DNA from: Pseudomonadota bacterium
GTDB taxonomy: Bacteria > Pseudomonadota > Alphaproteobacteria > Rs-D84
Assembly (NCBI GenBank): GCA_023402015.1
Contig: JAEXCU010000013.1
Span: forward strand, 71,466-135,465
Direction of reading: 5' to 3'
Length of the DNA: 64,000 nucleotides
The position numbers and the translations under genes are program-made. The notes under the pieces were generated by a model that saw nothing but the letters and a program-made list of their open reading frames with translations, was not told the origin of the DNA and searched no databases. Of this stretch, positions 31,127-40,312 are shown piece after piece. Within the stretch, counting starts at the first letter, position 1; the number at the start of each line of letters is the position of its first letter.

Positions 31127-31966
31127 ATGTCTGTTTCCATAGATAACGTCTTCGTGAAACAATTTGAAGCCGACGTCCATTTGGCATACCAACAAATGGG
31201 CACAAAATTGCGCGCAACCGTGCGCAGCAAAACCGGTGTTGTGGGTGCATCCACGACCTTTCAAAAGGTTGGGCGCGGCACCGCCAGCACTAAATCACGT
31301 CATGGCATTGTGCCGGTGATGAATTTAAACCATGAACCTGTGGAATGTCTGTTGCAGGATTATTATGCGGGTGATTGGGTTGATGCATTAGATGAATTAA
31401 AAATAAACATAGACGAACGTCGTGTTGTGGCATCTGCGGGTGCGTATGCATTGGGACGTAAAACCGATGAATTGATTATCGCCGCCATGAATGGTGCAAC
31501 CGCAACCGTTGGTGATTATTCAACCGGCCTGACCAAGAATTTGATTTTGTCCGCCGTTGAAACGCTGAATTCCAAAGATGTTCCAGATGACGGCCGCAGA
31601 TTCGCGGTTGTTGGGGTGCATCAGTGGAATGAATTATTGTCATTGGATGAATTTGTTTCCGCCGATTACATTGGCGACGATTTGCCATTGGTAAATGGTG
31701 GCGCATCAAAAAAATGGTTGGGGATTACATGGTTGTTGCATAACGATTTGCCGGTTAATTCTAATAAACGTGATTGCTTTATTTACCATGCCAGCAGCAT
31801 TGGGCACGCATGTGGCCAAGATGTCAAAACAGATATTTCTTGGCATGGTGAACGCGCCGCGCATTTTATCAGCAACAGCATGTCCCAGGGTGCAGTTCTG
31901 ATAGATAGCGACGGTATCGTTCGCGTTAAATGCAGCGATGTGGATGCAACAAAATCAAATGAATAA
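31127..31966 (+). CDS. Phage major capsid protein (podoviral type)
   Basis: 279 residues, AAAGGAATAT upstream. Family features are an N-terminal helix, FVKQFEADVHLAYQQ, a TASTKSRHGIVPVMNL loop, ECLLQDYYAGDWVDALDELK, and the DVKTDISWHGERAAHF, ISNSMSQGAVL end. These match capsid proteins of alphaproteobacterial T7-like phages. It forms the icosahedral shell. It is intact and of normal length, so the cluster is not obviously decayed here. Confidence 0.85.
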   Translation: MSVSIDNVFVKQFEADVHLAYQQMGTKLRATVRSKTGVVGASTTFQKVGRGTASTKSRHGIVPVMNLNHEPVECLLQDYYAGDWVDALDELKINIDERRVVASAGAYALGRKTDELIIAAMNGATATVGDYSTGLTKNLILSAVETLNSKDVPDDGRRFAVVGVHQWNELLSLDEFVSADYIGDDLPLVNGGASKKWLGITWLLHNDLPVNSNKRDCFIYHASSIGHACGQDVKTDISWHGERAAHFISNSMSQGAVLIDSDGIVRVKCSDVDATKSNE

Positions 31967-31977
31967 AAGGATAATAC

Positions 31978-32208
31978 ATGGCGTTTCAAAATAAAAACCT
32001 GTCTGTAATTGCATATGCCAATGGATTTACATTATGGCACTATGCGGCGAACGAAACAATGGCAACAATCAGTGCCAGTGGATATTTTAACAGTGTTAAA
32101 ACGCTGATGAATGTTGGGGATATTGTAATCATCAATGCATCTGACAATACGTCCATTAAAAAGGTTGGCATCACATCTGGCAATATTACGGTTGCGGCGC
32201 TGGCATAA
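31978..32208 (+). CDS. Small virion-associated protein next to capsid
   Basis: 76 residues, AAAAGGATAATAC upstream. The sequence AFQNKNLSVIAYANGFTLWH, followed by a short beta-rich segment, is a recurrent small protein directly after capsid genes in alphaproteobacterial phages. It may be a decoration or structural minor protein; exact role not established. Confidence 0.6.
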   Translation: MAFQNKNLSVIAYANGFTLWHYAANETMATISASGYFNSVKTLMNVGDIVIINASDNTSIKKVGITSGNITVAALA

Positions 32209-32275
32209 AAAATACTGATGTTTAATATCGGGCCACATTTTGTGGTCCGATTTTTATAAAAGATAAGGGCACAAT

Positions 32276-32794
32276 ATGCTGACGAAAATAGATTTATGTT
32301 CAATGGCATTACTGAAATTGGGCGAAAAACCAATTCAATCTTTGATAGATGATAATGCCGCCGCGCAATTGGCACGAACGCTGTTTGACCCGGTTATGGA
32401 TGCACTGATTGCATCACACCCATGGCGATTTGCGTGTAAATCGTATGATTTGATTAAAAATGCAGATGGTGATTTTTTGATACCGGCCGATTGCCTGCGC
32501 GTTGTGAAATGTAATGGCGAAATCATTGGCAACAGAATTGTGGCGCGCGACGATGCTATTACGATACTGGCCGTAAATCGCGTTCCGGTTGAATCATATC
32601 CGGGGTATTTTGTATCCCTGGCGGCAACCAAATTGGCGATGGAATTTTGTATTCCATTGATTGGTGAACAAACGGTATTTCGTATGTTGGCCGCATTATA
32701 CGAAGATGAACTGCAATCTGCCAAATTCATAGACAGCACCACATCCGTTGCACGCGACATAGAAAACTTTTCATTAATTAACGCACGTTTTTAA
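32276..32794 (+). CDS. Tail tubular protein A (gp11-like)
   Basis: 172 residues. It opens with a helical KIDLCSMALLKLGEKPI block, then ARTLFDPVMDALIASHPWRFA, the gp11/adaptor signature. In T7, gp11 joins portal and nozzle. It overlaps the upstream side of the next gene closely (12 bases apart). Intact length. Confidence 0.75.
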   Translation: MLTKIDLCSMALLKLGEKPIQSLIDDNAAAQLARTLFDPVMDALIASHPWRFACKSYDLIKNADGDFLIPADCLRVVKCNGEIIGNRIVARDDAITILAVNRVPVESYPGYFVSLAATKLAMEFCIPLIGEQTVFRMLAALYEDELQSAKFIDSTTSVARDIENFSLINARF

Positions 32795-32805
32795 TGGGGG
32801 AAATC

Positions 32806-34521
32806 ATGGGAAATTTTATTAAAACACAAAATTCTTTTGCAGATGGCGAAGTGGCCCCGGAATTTTATGCCCGCGACAATATAAATGGATTATCCCGATT
32901 GGAAAATATGGACGTGCTGGCCGGTGGCGGATTAAAAAGACGCGCCGGTTTGGAACATGTTGCGGGTTTAAATTCTTATGCGCGCCTGATACCATTTTCT
33001 GTGGGCGAAGACGACGATTACCTGTTGGCATTGACCGGCGGTCATATATTGGTTTTTCACGACGGCGTTCAAATCCAGGATATTTTATGCGTGTGGCCGG
33101 CGGCGGCATTGGACAACCTGCAATATGCCCAGCGTTTCGGTACAATGATATTTGTACATCCCGACTATCAGCCATATGTTTTGAAAAAAACAGGTTCGCA
33201 ATTCACAATATCTAAATTTAATTTTGCGATAAATGAAAATGATATGTCGGTAAACATTCCGTTTATACGGTTTGATGACGCCAGTGGCATAAACATTACA
33301 ATTTCGTCAAACAGTTTGGGTGGAAATTATGCAACATTTACAACCAACAAAGATTTTTGGACATCTGATAATGTTGGCACGCGATTGTTGTTATTAAACA
33401 AGCAATGGCGCATTGTGCAATATGTCAGTCCAACCGTCGTTTATGTATATTGTAATGGGCAATTCACAATACCGTCCGCCGCAGTGTCTGATTGGTCTGA
33501 ATCCGCATTCAGTGAACGTCGTGGATGGCCATGCAGTATAACATTTCACCAAGACAGATTGGTTTTTGGCGGTTCGCGTTCATACCCCAGTGGTGTTTGG
33601 TTGTCCCAGGTGGGACGTCATGATAATTTCAGTGTCGGCACCGGTCTGGATGACGAGGCAATATTTATAACCCTGTTGTCGCAACAGCGCCAGCAGATTT
33701 GTACCGTGGTCAGCAGCGATAACCTGCAAATTCTGACGTCTGTGGGTGAATGGGCAATTTCCAGTAAACCATTAACACCGTCTATGGTGGATATAAAACA
33801 ACATACCGCCGTTGGCAGTGTGGCATCACGATATTTACCGCCCCAGAAAATAGAAGGCGCCACAGTTTTTATTTCAGGCAGTAAAAAAGACATACGCGAA
33901 TTAAGTCTGGATGAACTGGGGGAAAATTATAATGCGTCTGATTTATGCAGTTTTGCGAAACACTTAATGCAAAATCCCATAGACATCGCATACAACCAAC
34001 AACGGCGACAATTGTTTGTTGTAATGGCGTCTGGCGACATGGCGGTATTAAACCAAAATTCGTCATTGGGAATATCTGCATGGGGGTCATATAAAACCCA
34101 GGGCAATTTTAAATCCGTTGCGGTTATTGCGGGGGAAACATTTGTGGTGGTTGAACGCGGCGGCGAATTTGCATTGGAAAAATTTTCAGATTCGGCGTTA
34201 ACAGATTCGGGCAACCGTGGTTTTTCGTTTGCCGCATCGGCGTTGCCGCTGCGTGGGTCAGGGCATAATGCGTCATTAATGCGCATTCGCAAAATTACTG
34301 CGCGGGTAATAAATACAAAAACACTGTTTATAAATGAAATGCGTGCGTCATTGCCAAATGAAATATATACACCTGATTTGCCGGGATTCAGCGGGGATGC
34401 AGGTATAAATTTACTGGGGTGTCAGCGCAACTGTATCCAATCGCCATGGACAATCCAAAGCAGTGAACCATTACCGGCGACAGTACTGTCAATAACGGTG
34501 TATGGGTATTATATGGTTTAA
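32806..34521 (+). CDS. Tail tubular protein B (gp12-like)
   Basis: 571 residues from the ATG at 32806, which has TGGGGGAAATC upstream; an earlier in-frame ATG at 32794 lacks it. Beta-rich with FADGEVAPEFYARDNI, GGGLKRRAGLEH and the TSVGEWAISSKPLTP block typical of gp12 nozzle proteins. It forms the short tail tube at the particle vertex. T7 gp12 is ~790 residues, so this is a shorter version. Confidence 0.72.
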   Translation: MGNFIKTQNSFADGEVAPEFYARDNINGLSRLENMDVLAGGGLKRRAGLEHVAGLNSYARLIPFSVGEDDDYLLALTGGHILVFHDGVQIQDILCVWPAAALDNLQYAQRFGTMIFVHPDYQPYVLKKTGSQFTISKFNFAINENDMSVNIPFIRFDDASGINITISSNSLGGNYATFTTNKDFWTSDNVGTRLLLLNKQWRIVQYVSPTVVYVYCNGQFTIPSAAVSDWSESAFSERRGWPCSITFHQDRLVFGGSRSYPSGVWLSQVGRHDNFSVGTGLDDEAIFITLLSQQRQQICTVVSSDNLQILTSVGEWAISSKPLTPSMVDIKQHTAVGSVASRYLPPQKIEGATVFISGSKKDIRELSLDELGENYNASDLCSFAKHLMQNPIDIAYNQQRRQLFVVMASGDMAVLNQNSSLGISAWGSYKTQGNFKSVAVIAGETFVVVERGGEFALEKFSDSALTDSGNRGFSFAASALPLRGSGHNASLMRIRKITARVINTKTLFINEMRASLPNEIYTPDLPGFSGDAGINLLGCQRNCIQSPWTIQSSEPLPATVLSITVYGYYMV

Positions 34522-34543
34522 TTTTTAACAATGGGGGAAAAAT

Positions 34544-34891
34544 ATGGGACAAATTGTTTCGGATGTAACATCCATTTTGGATTATAAAAAAGAAAAGAAA
34601 GAGGCCAAAAACGAAAGACAAAAAATCTTGGCTGAAATGGCGGAAAATGAAAAGACAAAAACCAACCTGGTGAAAAAGGCTTTGGCGGCACAACGTGCCA
34701 AATATGGTGCGTCGGGGATGTCAAACCGCGGCATGACCGAAGGCGCCGTTTTAAAACGTTTAAAGAACGAAACAGAACAACCGTACAATGAAAAACGAAA
34801 TGCCAGTTTGGAAAAATTAAGAAAAATAAAAGTAAATAAACCAAATCTATTGAAATCTTTGTTAAGCAGATTTGACGATTTGGTCGGTTGA
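34544..34891 (+). CDS. Internal virion-like small protein
   Basis: 115 residues, GGGGGAAAAAT upstream. Highly charged, helical, with KKEKKEAKNERQKILAEMAE near the start and AKYGASGMSNRGMTEGAVLK in the middle. The latter block is common in small proteins of alphaproteobacterial podoviruses. It may be an internal core or ejection protein, but the large ejection proteins of T7 (gp15, gp16) are not encoded here. Confidence 0.5.
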   Translation: MGQIVSDVTSILDYKKEKKEAKNERQKILAEMAENEKTKTNLVKKALAAQRAKYGASGMSNRGMTEGAVLKRLKNETEQPYNEKRNASLEKLRKIKVNKPNLLKSLLSRFDDLVG

Positions 34892-34906
34892 TATAGGGGC
34901 ACAGAT

Positions 34907-35455
34907 ATGCATAAAATTTCATATACCGGTGATGGCGAAACGAATGAATACCTGTTTGCTTTTCCATTTTTTCAGACGGGCGATGTGCGCGTTGCATTGA
35001 ATAATGTTGTTCAGGATGCATCCAAATACAGTGTGATTGCCAACGAAGATTTTACCGGCGGCACCGTGGTTTTTCCGGCCCCGGTTGATACAGGCATTCA
35101 GATTGATATCTTTCGCCAGGTGTCTTTGACCCGTGTTGTTGATTATCAACCCACCGCCAAGATTGATCCAGAAAATCTGAACAGCGATTTTAATTTTTTA
35201 TTGGCGGCGTTTCAGGACCTGCATGCGGTTGATATAGACCTGGCCGAATGGGCGAATACACACGACAATGTGTTATCTTTTCTGCAATATAATTTACAGG
35301 TAATACAAGATAAACTGTCGGGTGGGTCGGTTATGGGGCTGTATCGTAATTTATTAACTGTGTTGGACAGTGCGTTGCCCACGTTGATAAATGATTATGG
35401 TTCCATTAACGAACCGGCGCCGGGTGAAAACAGTGATGACTACGGCGTTTTATAA
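34907..35455 (+). CDS. Tail-fibre anchor domain (T7 gp17 N-terminal type), short
   Basis: 182 residues, GGGGCACAG upstream. The first ~150 residues match the T7 gp17 N-terminal anchor: YTGDGETNEYLFAFPFF, RVALNNV, PENLNSDFNFLLAAFQDLH. Normal fibres continue for hundreds of residues into a receptor-binding tip; this gene stops after the anchor. Either host recognition is provided by another protein or the particle lost its receptor tip. It overlaps the start of the terminase ATPase half by 20 bases. Confidence 0.72.
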   Translation: MHKISYTGDGETNEYLFAFPFFQTGDVRVALNNVVQDASKYSVIANEDFTGGTVVFPAPVDTGIQIDIFRQVSLTRVVDYQPTAKIDPENLNSDFNFLLAAFQDLHAVDIDLAEWANTHDNVLSFLQYNLQVIQDKLSGGSVMGLYRNLLTVLDSALPTLINDYGSINEPAPGENSDDYGVL

Positions 35456-36038
35456 TTTCTTGGATGAATGGAATGCATTGATTGGCATGAAAACGCCGGA
35501 ACACCACCGTAAAATAATGGAATTTTTGGTGGCAACGTTAAATGATGCGCCGCATCGTGGGTTGCTGATGGCGTTTCGTCATTCGGGAAAATCAACCGTT
35601 GTGGGAATCTTTGCGGCATGCGTGTTATATTTGCATCCGGAAACCAGAATATTAATTCTGTCCGCGGAAAGCCGTTTGGCTGCACGCATGGTTGCGCATA
35701 TTCGTCATATTTTGGAAAACCATCCGCGATGCAGTGAAATGGTTCCCACAATAAAAAAAGAATGGGCGTCAGGACGCATCACAATCAATCGGCCGATTGG
35801 AATTCGCGAACCGTCCGTCGTATGCCAGGGTGTACATGGAAATATAACCGGTTTGCGCGCGGATTTAATTATTTGCGATGACGTAGAGGTTCCAAATACA
35901 ACCAATACGGCACAAAAACGGGAAAACCTGCGGGAAAGGTTGCGGGAATTGGATTTTATATTATCACCCACCGGCACAATGATTTACATTGGTACGCCGC
36001 ACACAACAGATACGATTTATCGTACAACGGAAAAGTAA
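35436..36038 (+). CDS. Phage terminase large subunit, ATPase half
   Basis: 200 residues from the ATG at 35436, inside the preceding gene's end. Walker A is AFRHSGKSTVV (~residue 48), Walker B ADLIICDDVEV (~150), then a coupling-motif region IYIGTPHTTDTIYRTTEK. In intact podoviral terminases this segment continues straight into the nuclease domain. Here the stop follows EK, directly abutting the stop of the antiparallel gene at 36039. The nuclease half starts at 39381. Confidence 0.85.
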   Translation: MTTAFYNFLDEWNALIGMKTPEHHRKIMEFLVATLNDAPHRGLLMAFRHSGKSTVVGIFAACVLYLHPETRILILSAESRLAARMVAHIRHILENHPRCSEMVPTIKKEWASGRITINRPIGIREPSVVCQGVHGNITGLRADLIICDDVEVPNTTNTAQKRENLRERLRELDFILSPTGTMIYIGTPHTTDTIYRTTEK

Positions 36039-36719
36039 TTAAATTGATGTCGGTGCATCCGGTGCGTTGTCCGTGTCATACTGATCGCGGGTGCTGATAA
36101 ATGTGCGCAGTTTGCCCAACAATTCTGTGCCTGCGTCGCCAAACATCGGCAGGTATGTTTCATATTCGGGCATGTCTGCCTGTAATTGCGCGCGCGCGCG
36201 TTCGGACAGTGGCTGATTTAACATATCACTGGCAACCTTCCACAGGAAATATGCCCGGTATGTTTTGGTGATGATTGACCATTTATCCAACAGGTCCGGT
36301 CGTTCCGCCAATGCGGCGCGTATTGCGACAATCCATTCATCGCCAAATTTTTTAATAACGGGTAATTCCTGGATTTGGTCCAGGCCTGCCTGGTCGGGGG
36401 TAAATGCGTTAATACCGTTTTCCAATTCAGTCCATTCAGACGGCAATAATGGTACCGTTGCAACGGTTTCGGCCATCATGCCACCATATGGCAATAAATC
36501 GCGGTCAATGCTGTTCATTGGGGTTTTGCCACTGCGCAGGTTTGCAATGTGTTGAACCAAACTTTTGCCCGTGGGCAATTGTGATATTTCGTGCAGAACG
36601 TCATCATCCGCTTCGCCAATAAATATTTCATTAACAGCGGCCCAACCGCCAAATATAACGTGTTCTTGACGATACAGGTTTAATAATTTTTGTGCGACAA
36701 CGCTGGCTTTTGGTTTCAT
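36039..36719 (-). CDS. Unknown protein in the dnaB cassette
   Basis: 226 residues, GGGGGGACTG before the ATG. Soluble and helical with a central Pro/Leu region (VATVPLLPSEWTELENGIN). No family recognised. Third gene of the antiparallel cassette, 33 bases behind the XRE regulator and ending exactly where the terminase ATPase half ends. It could be part of a control module for the phage genes. Confidence 0.5.
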   Translation of the reverse strand: MKPKASVVAQKLLNLYRQEHVIFGGWAAVNEIFIGEADDDVLHEISQLPTGKSLVQHIANLRSGKTPMNSIDRDLLPYGGMMAETVATVPLLPSEWTELENGINAFTPDQAGLDQIQELPVIKKFGDEWIVAIRAALAERPDLLDKWSIITKTYRAYFLWKVASDMLNQPLSERARAQLQADMPEYETYLPMFGDAGTELLGKLRTFISTRDQYDTDNAPDAPTSI

Positions 36720-36752
36720 TTCACAGTCCCCCCGGTTGTGATGACGAACGAA

Positions 36753-37760
36753 TTATTCCATAACAATCATGATAACCTTGTGCATGGTGCGGCCGATAAT
36801 TTTTTCTTCGGGTGAAGATACCTGGCCGTACAGTTTGCCCTTGGAATCTGCACGCACACTGACAATTTGTGCGGTGGCGGTATCATTGGAATCCAAAGAA
36901 TTAAAATCTGTATCAATGCAAACGGCCAAATCACCAACGACCGGCGCAATGTTCGCGTCCGCAAATACATATGATTTTTCAGGAATAAATCCGCCCATTC
37001 TTTTGGTGTTTGGAACAACGGCATAAATACCCTGGCGGCCTTCCAGTGTTAAGGGTGCCACAATCATTGTTTTGTCAGATTTTTTGAAACTGATTGCTTT
37101 GCCAGATGGAACACCGAACACAGGCACCAATTTTTTACGTGCACTGTCGTATAATTTTGCGCCATACAAACTGCTGTGCATGTCAATGCCAGACAATGGA
37201 TTGCCCGGAATCAGAACGGATTTTACGCGTTCTTTGACCTTGTTAATTTGTTTATTTAAATCACCAGATTTATACAGGGTTGCAATTTTATCAAACAATG
37301 CATCAACACTGTATGCAAAGGATTTTGCCAATGGTTCAATTTCATTTTGGTAAACTTCGCGTTGGCCAACCTCTATCTTGTGATAAACGGACAGGGTCAT
37401 GCCGGCGTCTTTGGCCGCCTGGGCAATTGTTTTGCCGGTTTGTTGACGGATTTTGCGCAGGCCACTGCCGAATATTTTCAGGCCGCTGTCTTCGTTATCA
37501 TTCATACGGCGTTTGATTTCGTTTTGCCATTGATTTGCAACATCGTCAGATTCTTTGATAAATATATCGGATAATTTGCAACCCAAAATATTGCAGATAT
37601 TCAGCAATTGTTTTTGGTTCAGACGACGTACGCCTTTTTCAATTTTGGATACCGCAGACAAAGACAAATTGGATTGACGGGCCAATTCGGTCATTTTCAT
37701 GCCCGCCGCCAAACGAATATTTCTGATGTTATTTGGGAAAATTATTTCTTCTTGGGCCAT
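36753..37760 (-). CDS. Double-HTH regulator with S24-like C-terminal domain
   Basis: 335 residues, AGGAG upstream. Two XRE helix-turn-helix domains occupy residues ~10-65 (IRLAAGMKMTELARQSNLS) and ~98-150 (KIRQQTGKTIAQAAKDAGMT). The C-terminal ~130 residues resemble the LexA/S24 beta-fold (IPEKSYVFADANIAPVVGD), but I see no clear Ser-Lys pair, so self-cleavage is doubtful. It is a good candidate repressor of the surrounding cluster. An inverted repeat upstream suggests autoregulation. Confidence 0.7.
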   Translation of the reverse strand: MAQEEIIFPNNIRNIRLAAGMKMTELARQSNLSLSAVSKIEKGVRRLNQKQLLNICNILGCKLSDIFIKESDDVANQWQNEIKRRMNDNEDSGLKIFGSGLRKIRQQTGKTIAQAAKDAGMTLSVYHKIEVGQREVYQNEIEPLAKSFAYSVDALFDKIATLYKSGDLNKQINKVKERVKSVLIPGNPLSGIDMHSSLYGAKLYDSARKKLVPVFGVPSGKAISFKKSDKTMIVAPLTLEGRQGIYAVVPNTKRMGGFIPEKSYVFADANIAPVVGDLAVCIDTDFNSLDSNDTATAQIVSVRADSKGKLYGQVSSPEEKIIGRTMHKVIMIVME

Positions 37761-37780
37761 CGCACAACTCCTGTACTATC

Positions 37781-37799
37781 TTGACAAAATATTAGTCAA
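37781..37799. promoter_or_regulatory. Operator candidate upstream of the XRE regulator
   Basis: TTGAC, nine bases, GTCAA inverted repeat 20 bases before the regulator start. On the minus strand TTGACT may also act as a -35 box. Confidence 0.4.
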
Positions 37800-37825
37800 T
37801 TTTTATATGCTTGGCAAGAAAATAA

Positions 37826-39382
37826 TTACAAACCAATGTCGTCGGGAATTGCGTTGGCGTCAATAATTTCTGGTGCAAAATCGCCATCAGATGGTGAATT
37901 GTTCTGTGCGCCAGAATTTGTAAATCCACCGGAAGGATTGATTTCAATTTCATCCAGATTGTCAAACAAACTGTAATCGCCAAAGAACGCCAAATGAACA
38001 CTTTCGGGACGGCCATGTCGGTTTTTTCCGATGATAACATCCGCCTTGCCACGGGCGCGTTCCAGACGTTTTTGATAACTTTCCTGGATTTTATCGTTGG
38101 TGTTGCCCGACAATCGTTGGGACGGATCGCGATTTTCCAAATAGTATTCTTCGCGGTACGTGAACATAACAATGTCGGCGTCCTGTTCAATAGACCCCGA
38201 TTCACGCAAATCGGCCAGTTGCGGACGTTTGTCATCGCGGGATTCAACGCTGCGCGACAACTGGGACAGGGCGATAACCGGCACATCCAATTCTTTGGCC
38301 AGCATTTTCAGACCACGTGTGATTTCGGAAATTTCCTGGACACGGTTATCATTGCGCCGGCCACCGGGCGACGTCATTAATTGCAGATAATCAATTACGA
38401 TTAATGCAATACCGCCCGCCTTGCGCGCCAGACGACGTGCACGCGTGCGCATCATGGGAACGGACATACCGGGGGTGTCGTCAATGAACAGTGGGACCTT
38501 GCTGATGGCGGCACTGTATTGCGACATTTTTAAAAAATCTTCGTCTGTCAATGTGCCTTCACGCATGGCCGATGCCGGAATTTTTGACTGCGATGCCAAA
38601 ACACGCGCGGCCAATTGCGATGCAGACATTTCCAAACTGAAAAATGCGACGGCGCCTTTGTATTTTTCATTGGCGCGTCCGTACAGAATTGCATTTGCGG
38701 CATTAAACGCAATATTCATCGCCAGGGTTGTTTTACCCATTGCGGGACGACCGGCGATGATAATTAAATCACTGTGGTGCAGACCGCTGATGGATTTGTC
38801 CAACGCGTTTAATCCGGTGGTCAGACCGGATAATTTTCCGTCGGCCTTGTATGCGATTTCTGCCTCTTGTAATGCGGATTGTAATGCGGTTGCAATTGAC
38901 GACACTTCGCGTTCAGATGTACCCGATGTCGCCATTTCAAACAGTTGTTGTTCCGCCAATTCAATTTGGCGCGAAACAGGATTGTCCAAATCTTCTATGA
39001 ATGCAGAATCAGTTATTGATTGCCCCAGGTTGATTAAATCGCGCCGTAATGCGTTTTCATAAACAATACGGCCATATTGTTCAACATTAACAACCGTTGC
39101 ACCCGCACCAGATAATTGCGTCAGATAATCAACACCGCCAACAGATTCCAATGTTCCCTGTTGGTCCAGATAATTTTTCGCCGTGATTATATCAAACGGA
39201 ATACCTGCGGCAAATTGGCGTTCGGCCAATTTATAAATTTCTTGGTGCGCAGGATGGGAAAAATGTTCCGGTTTCAGGAATTCAGCAACGCGTTCCAGCG
39301 CGCGGTTATTCATCAATACCGCGGCCAGGACGGCCTGTTCTGCTTCCAGATTTGTTGGCAAAGTTTTGGGAGTAAAGTCCAT
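37826..39382 (-). CDS. dnaB: Replicative DNA helicase DnaB
   Basis: 518 residues from the ATG at 39382. The N-terminal DnaB domain (NLEAEQAVLAAVLMNN) and RecA-like C-terminal domain (Walker A GRPAMGKTTLA; DYLQLM; QLSRSVE) are complete, in the normal size range. It resembles chromosomal alphaproteobacterial DnaB and is probably the host's own helicase. The start lies opposite the terminase nuclease half: the two ATG codons share the palindrome CATG at 39380-39383. Its minus-strand promoter TTGAAA/TACTAT ends seven bases before the ATG, suggesting a leaderless mRNA. Confidence 0.9.
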   Translation of the reverse strand: MDFTPKTLPTNLEAEQAVLAAVLMNNRALERVAEFLKPEHFSHPAHQEIYKLAERQFAAGIPFDIITAKNYLDQQGTLESVGGVDYLTQLSGAGATVVNVEQYGRIVYENALRRDLINLGQSITDSAFIEDLDNPVSRQIELAEQQLFEMATSGTSEREVSSIATALQSALQEAEIAYKADGKLSGLTTGLNALDKSISGLHHSDLIIIAGRPAMGKTTLAMNIAFNAANAILYGRANEKYKGAVAFFSLEMSASQLAARVLASQSKIPASAMREGTLTDEDFLKMSQYSAAISKVPLFIDDTPGMSVPMMRTRARRLARKAGGIALIVIDYLQLMTSPGGRRNDNRVQEISEITRGLKMLAKELDVPVIALSQLSRSVESRDDKRPQLADLRESGSIEQDADIVMFTYREEYYLENRDPSQRLSGNTNDKIQESYQKRLERARGKADVIIGKNRHGRPESVHLAFFGDYSLFDNLDEIEINPSGGFTNSGAQNNSPSDGDFAPEIIDANAIPDDIGL

Positions 39383-40229
39383 GTCAGATATAGTATATAA
39401 AAATTTTGCTTTTTCAACGCCTTTTTTGCATGGATATCGTGAATTAAGAATTCCGATTGTGGATGCCAATGGTGTGCCCGCGTGGCCGGATGTTTATCCG
39501 ATTTCACGAATAGAAATGTTGCGTGAAACGGTTGGGCCGCGGCACTTTTCATCCCAGATGATGTTGGAATTCGTATCCATGGACCGGGCGCGGTTGGACC
39601 CGGATGCGTTGCACATGTATAATGCGGATTTTGATGCGCGCACGGCAAAAATTGGTGATAACCAAATTACCAGCGTGGTGGTGTATTGGGACCCGTCCAC
39701 GGGACGCGCAGGACGCGACGGCAGTGTTTGCGTATTGCTGTATCGTGATGACCATGCGCGACGCGCATTCATTCACGATGTTGTATATCTGACCGTGTCA
39801 GACGGTGAACTGCACCCATTGGCGCGGCAATGCGAAATGATATTGGATTTTATGCGCCGTCATGGTGTGGGGCGAATTATCATTGAGACAAACGGTATCG
39901 GAAACGCGTTGCCTGAAATTATGCGCGATGTCGCAACGCGCCGTGGCGCGGGTATTAATGTCCAGAAAATCACAAATAATAAAAATAAACAGACGCGAAT
40001 CCTGGATGCGATTGAACCCGTGCTGACCACCGGGCGCCTGTATGCGCATGCGCGCGTTCAACATACACCATTACTGGCAGAAATGCTGGGGTGGTGCCCG
40101 ATTGGGACCACCGGCCATGACGACGGATTGGATGCATTGGCCGGTGCAATAACGGCCGTGCCAACGCCCGTTCGCCCATTGGGTGGGCGTGTTCGCCCCA
40201 TAATGGCAAATACAAATTTTACCATTTAA
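39381..40229 (+). CDS. Phage terminase large subunit, nuclease half
   Basis: 282 residues. The ATG at 39381 has GGGAG nine bases upstream, so it has its own translation signal. The sequence PFLHGYRELRIP and VGPRHFSSQMMLEFVS continues where the ATPase half stops. The RNase H-like nuclease has acidic residues in VYWDPSTGRAG, IETNGIGNALPEI and GHDDGLDALAG. The two halves may assemble as a split terminase; otherwise this is a broken gene. Confidence 0.82.
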   Translation: MSDIVYKNFAFSTPFLHGYRELRIPIVDANGVPAWPDVYPISRIEMLRETVGPRHFSSQMMLEFVSMDRARLDPDALHMYNADFDARTAKIGDNQITSVVVYWDPSTGRAGRDGSVCVLLYRDDHARRAFIHDVVYLTVSDGELHPLARQCEMILDFMRRHGVGRIIIETNGIGNALPEIMRDVATRRGAGINVQKITNNKNKQTRILDAIEPVLTTGRLYAHARVQHTPLLAEMLGWCPIGTTGHDDGLDALAGAITAVPTPVRPLGGRVRPIMANTNFTI

Positions 40230-40312
40230 AGATTTGTTCAGATATTTCATATGGAAAATATCTGCCACAAAAATTATGCGAAATAAATTTGCAAAGAAAA
40301 AAGGATTTAATT

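Noticed and set aside
36039..39380. Insertion in the terminase gene as an intein or group I/II intron
   Set aside because: The inserted genes are antiparallel and complete, no splice motifs or homing endonuclease are visible, and the nuclease half has its own start and ribosome binding site.
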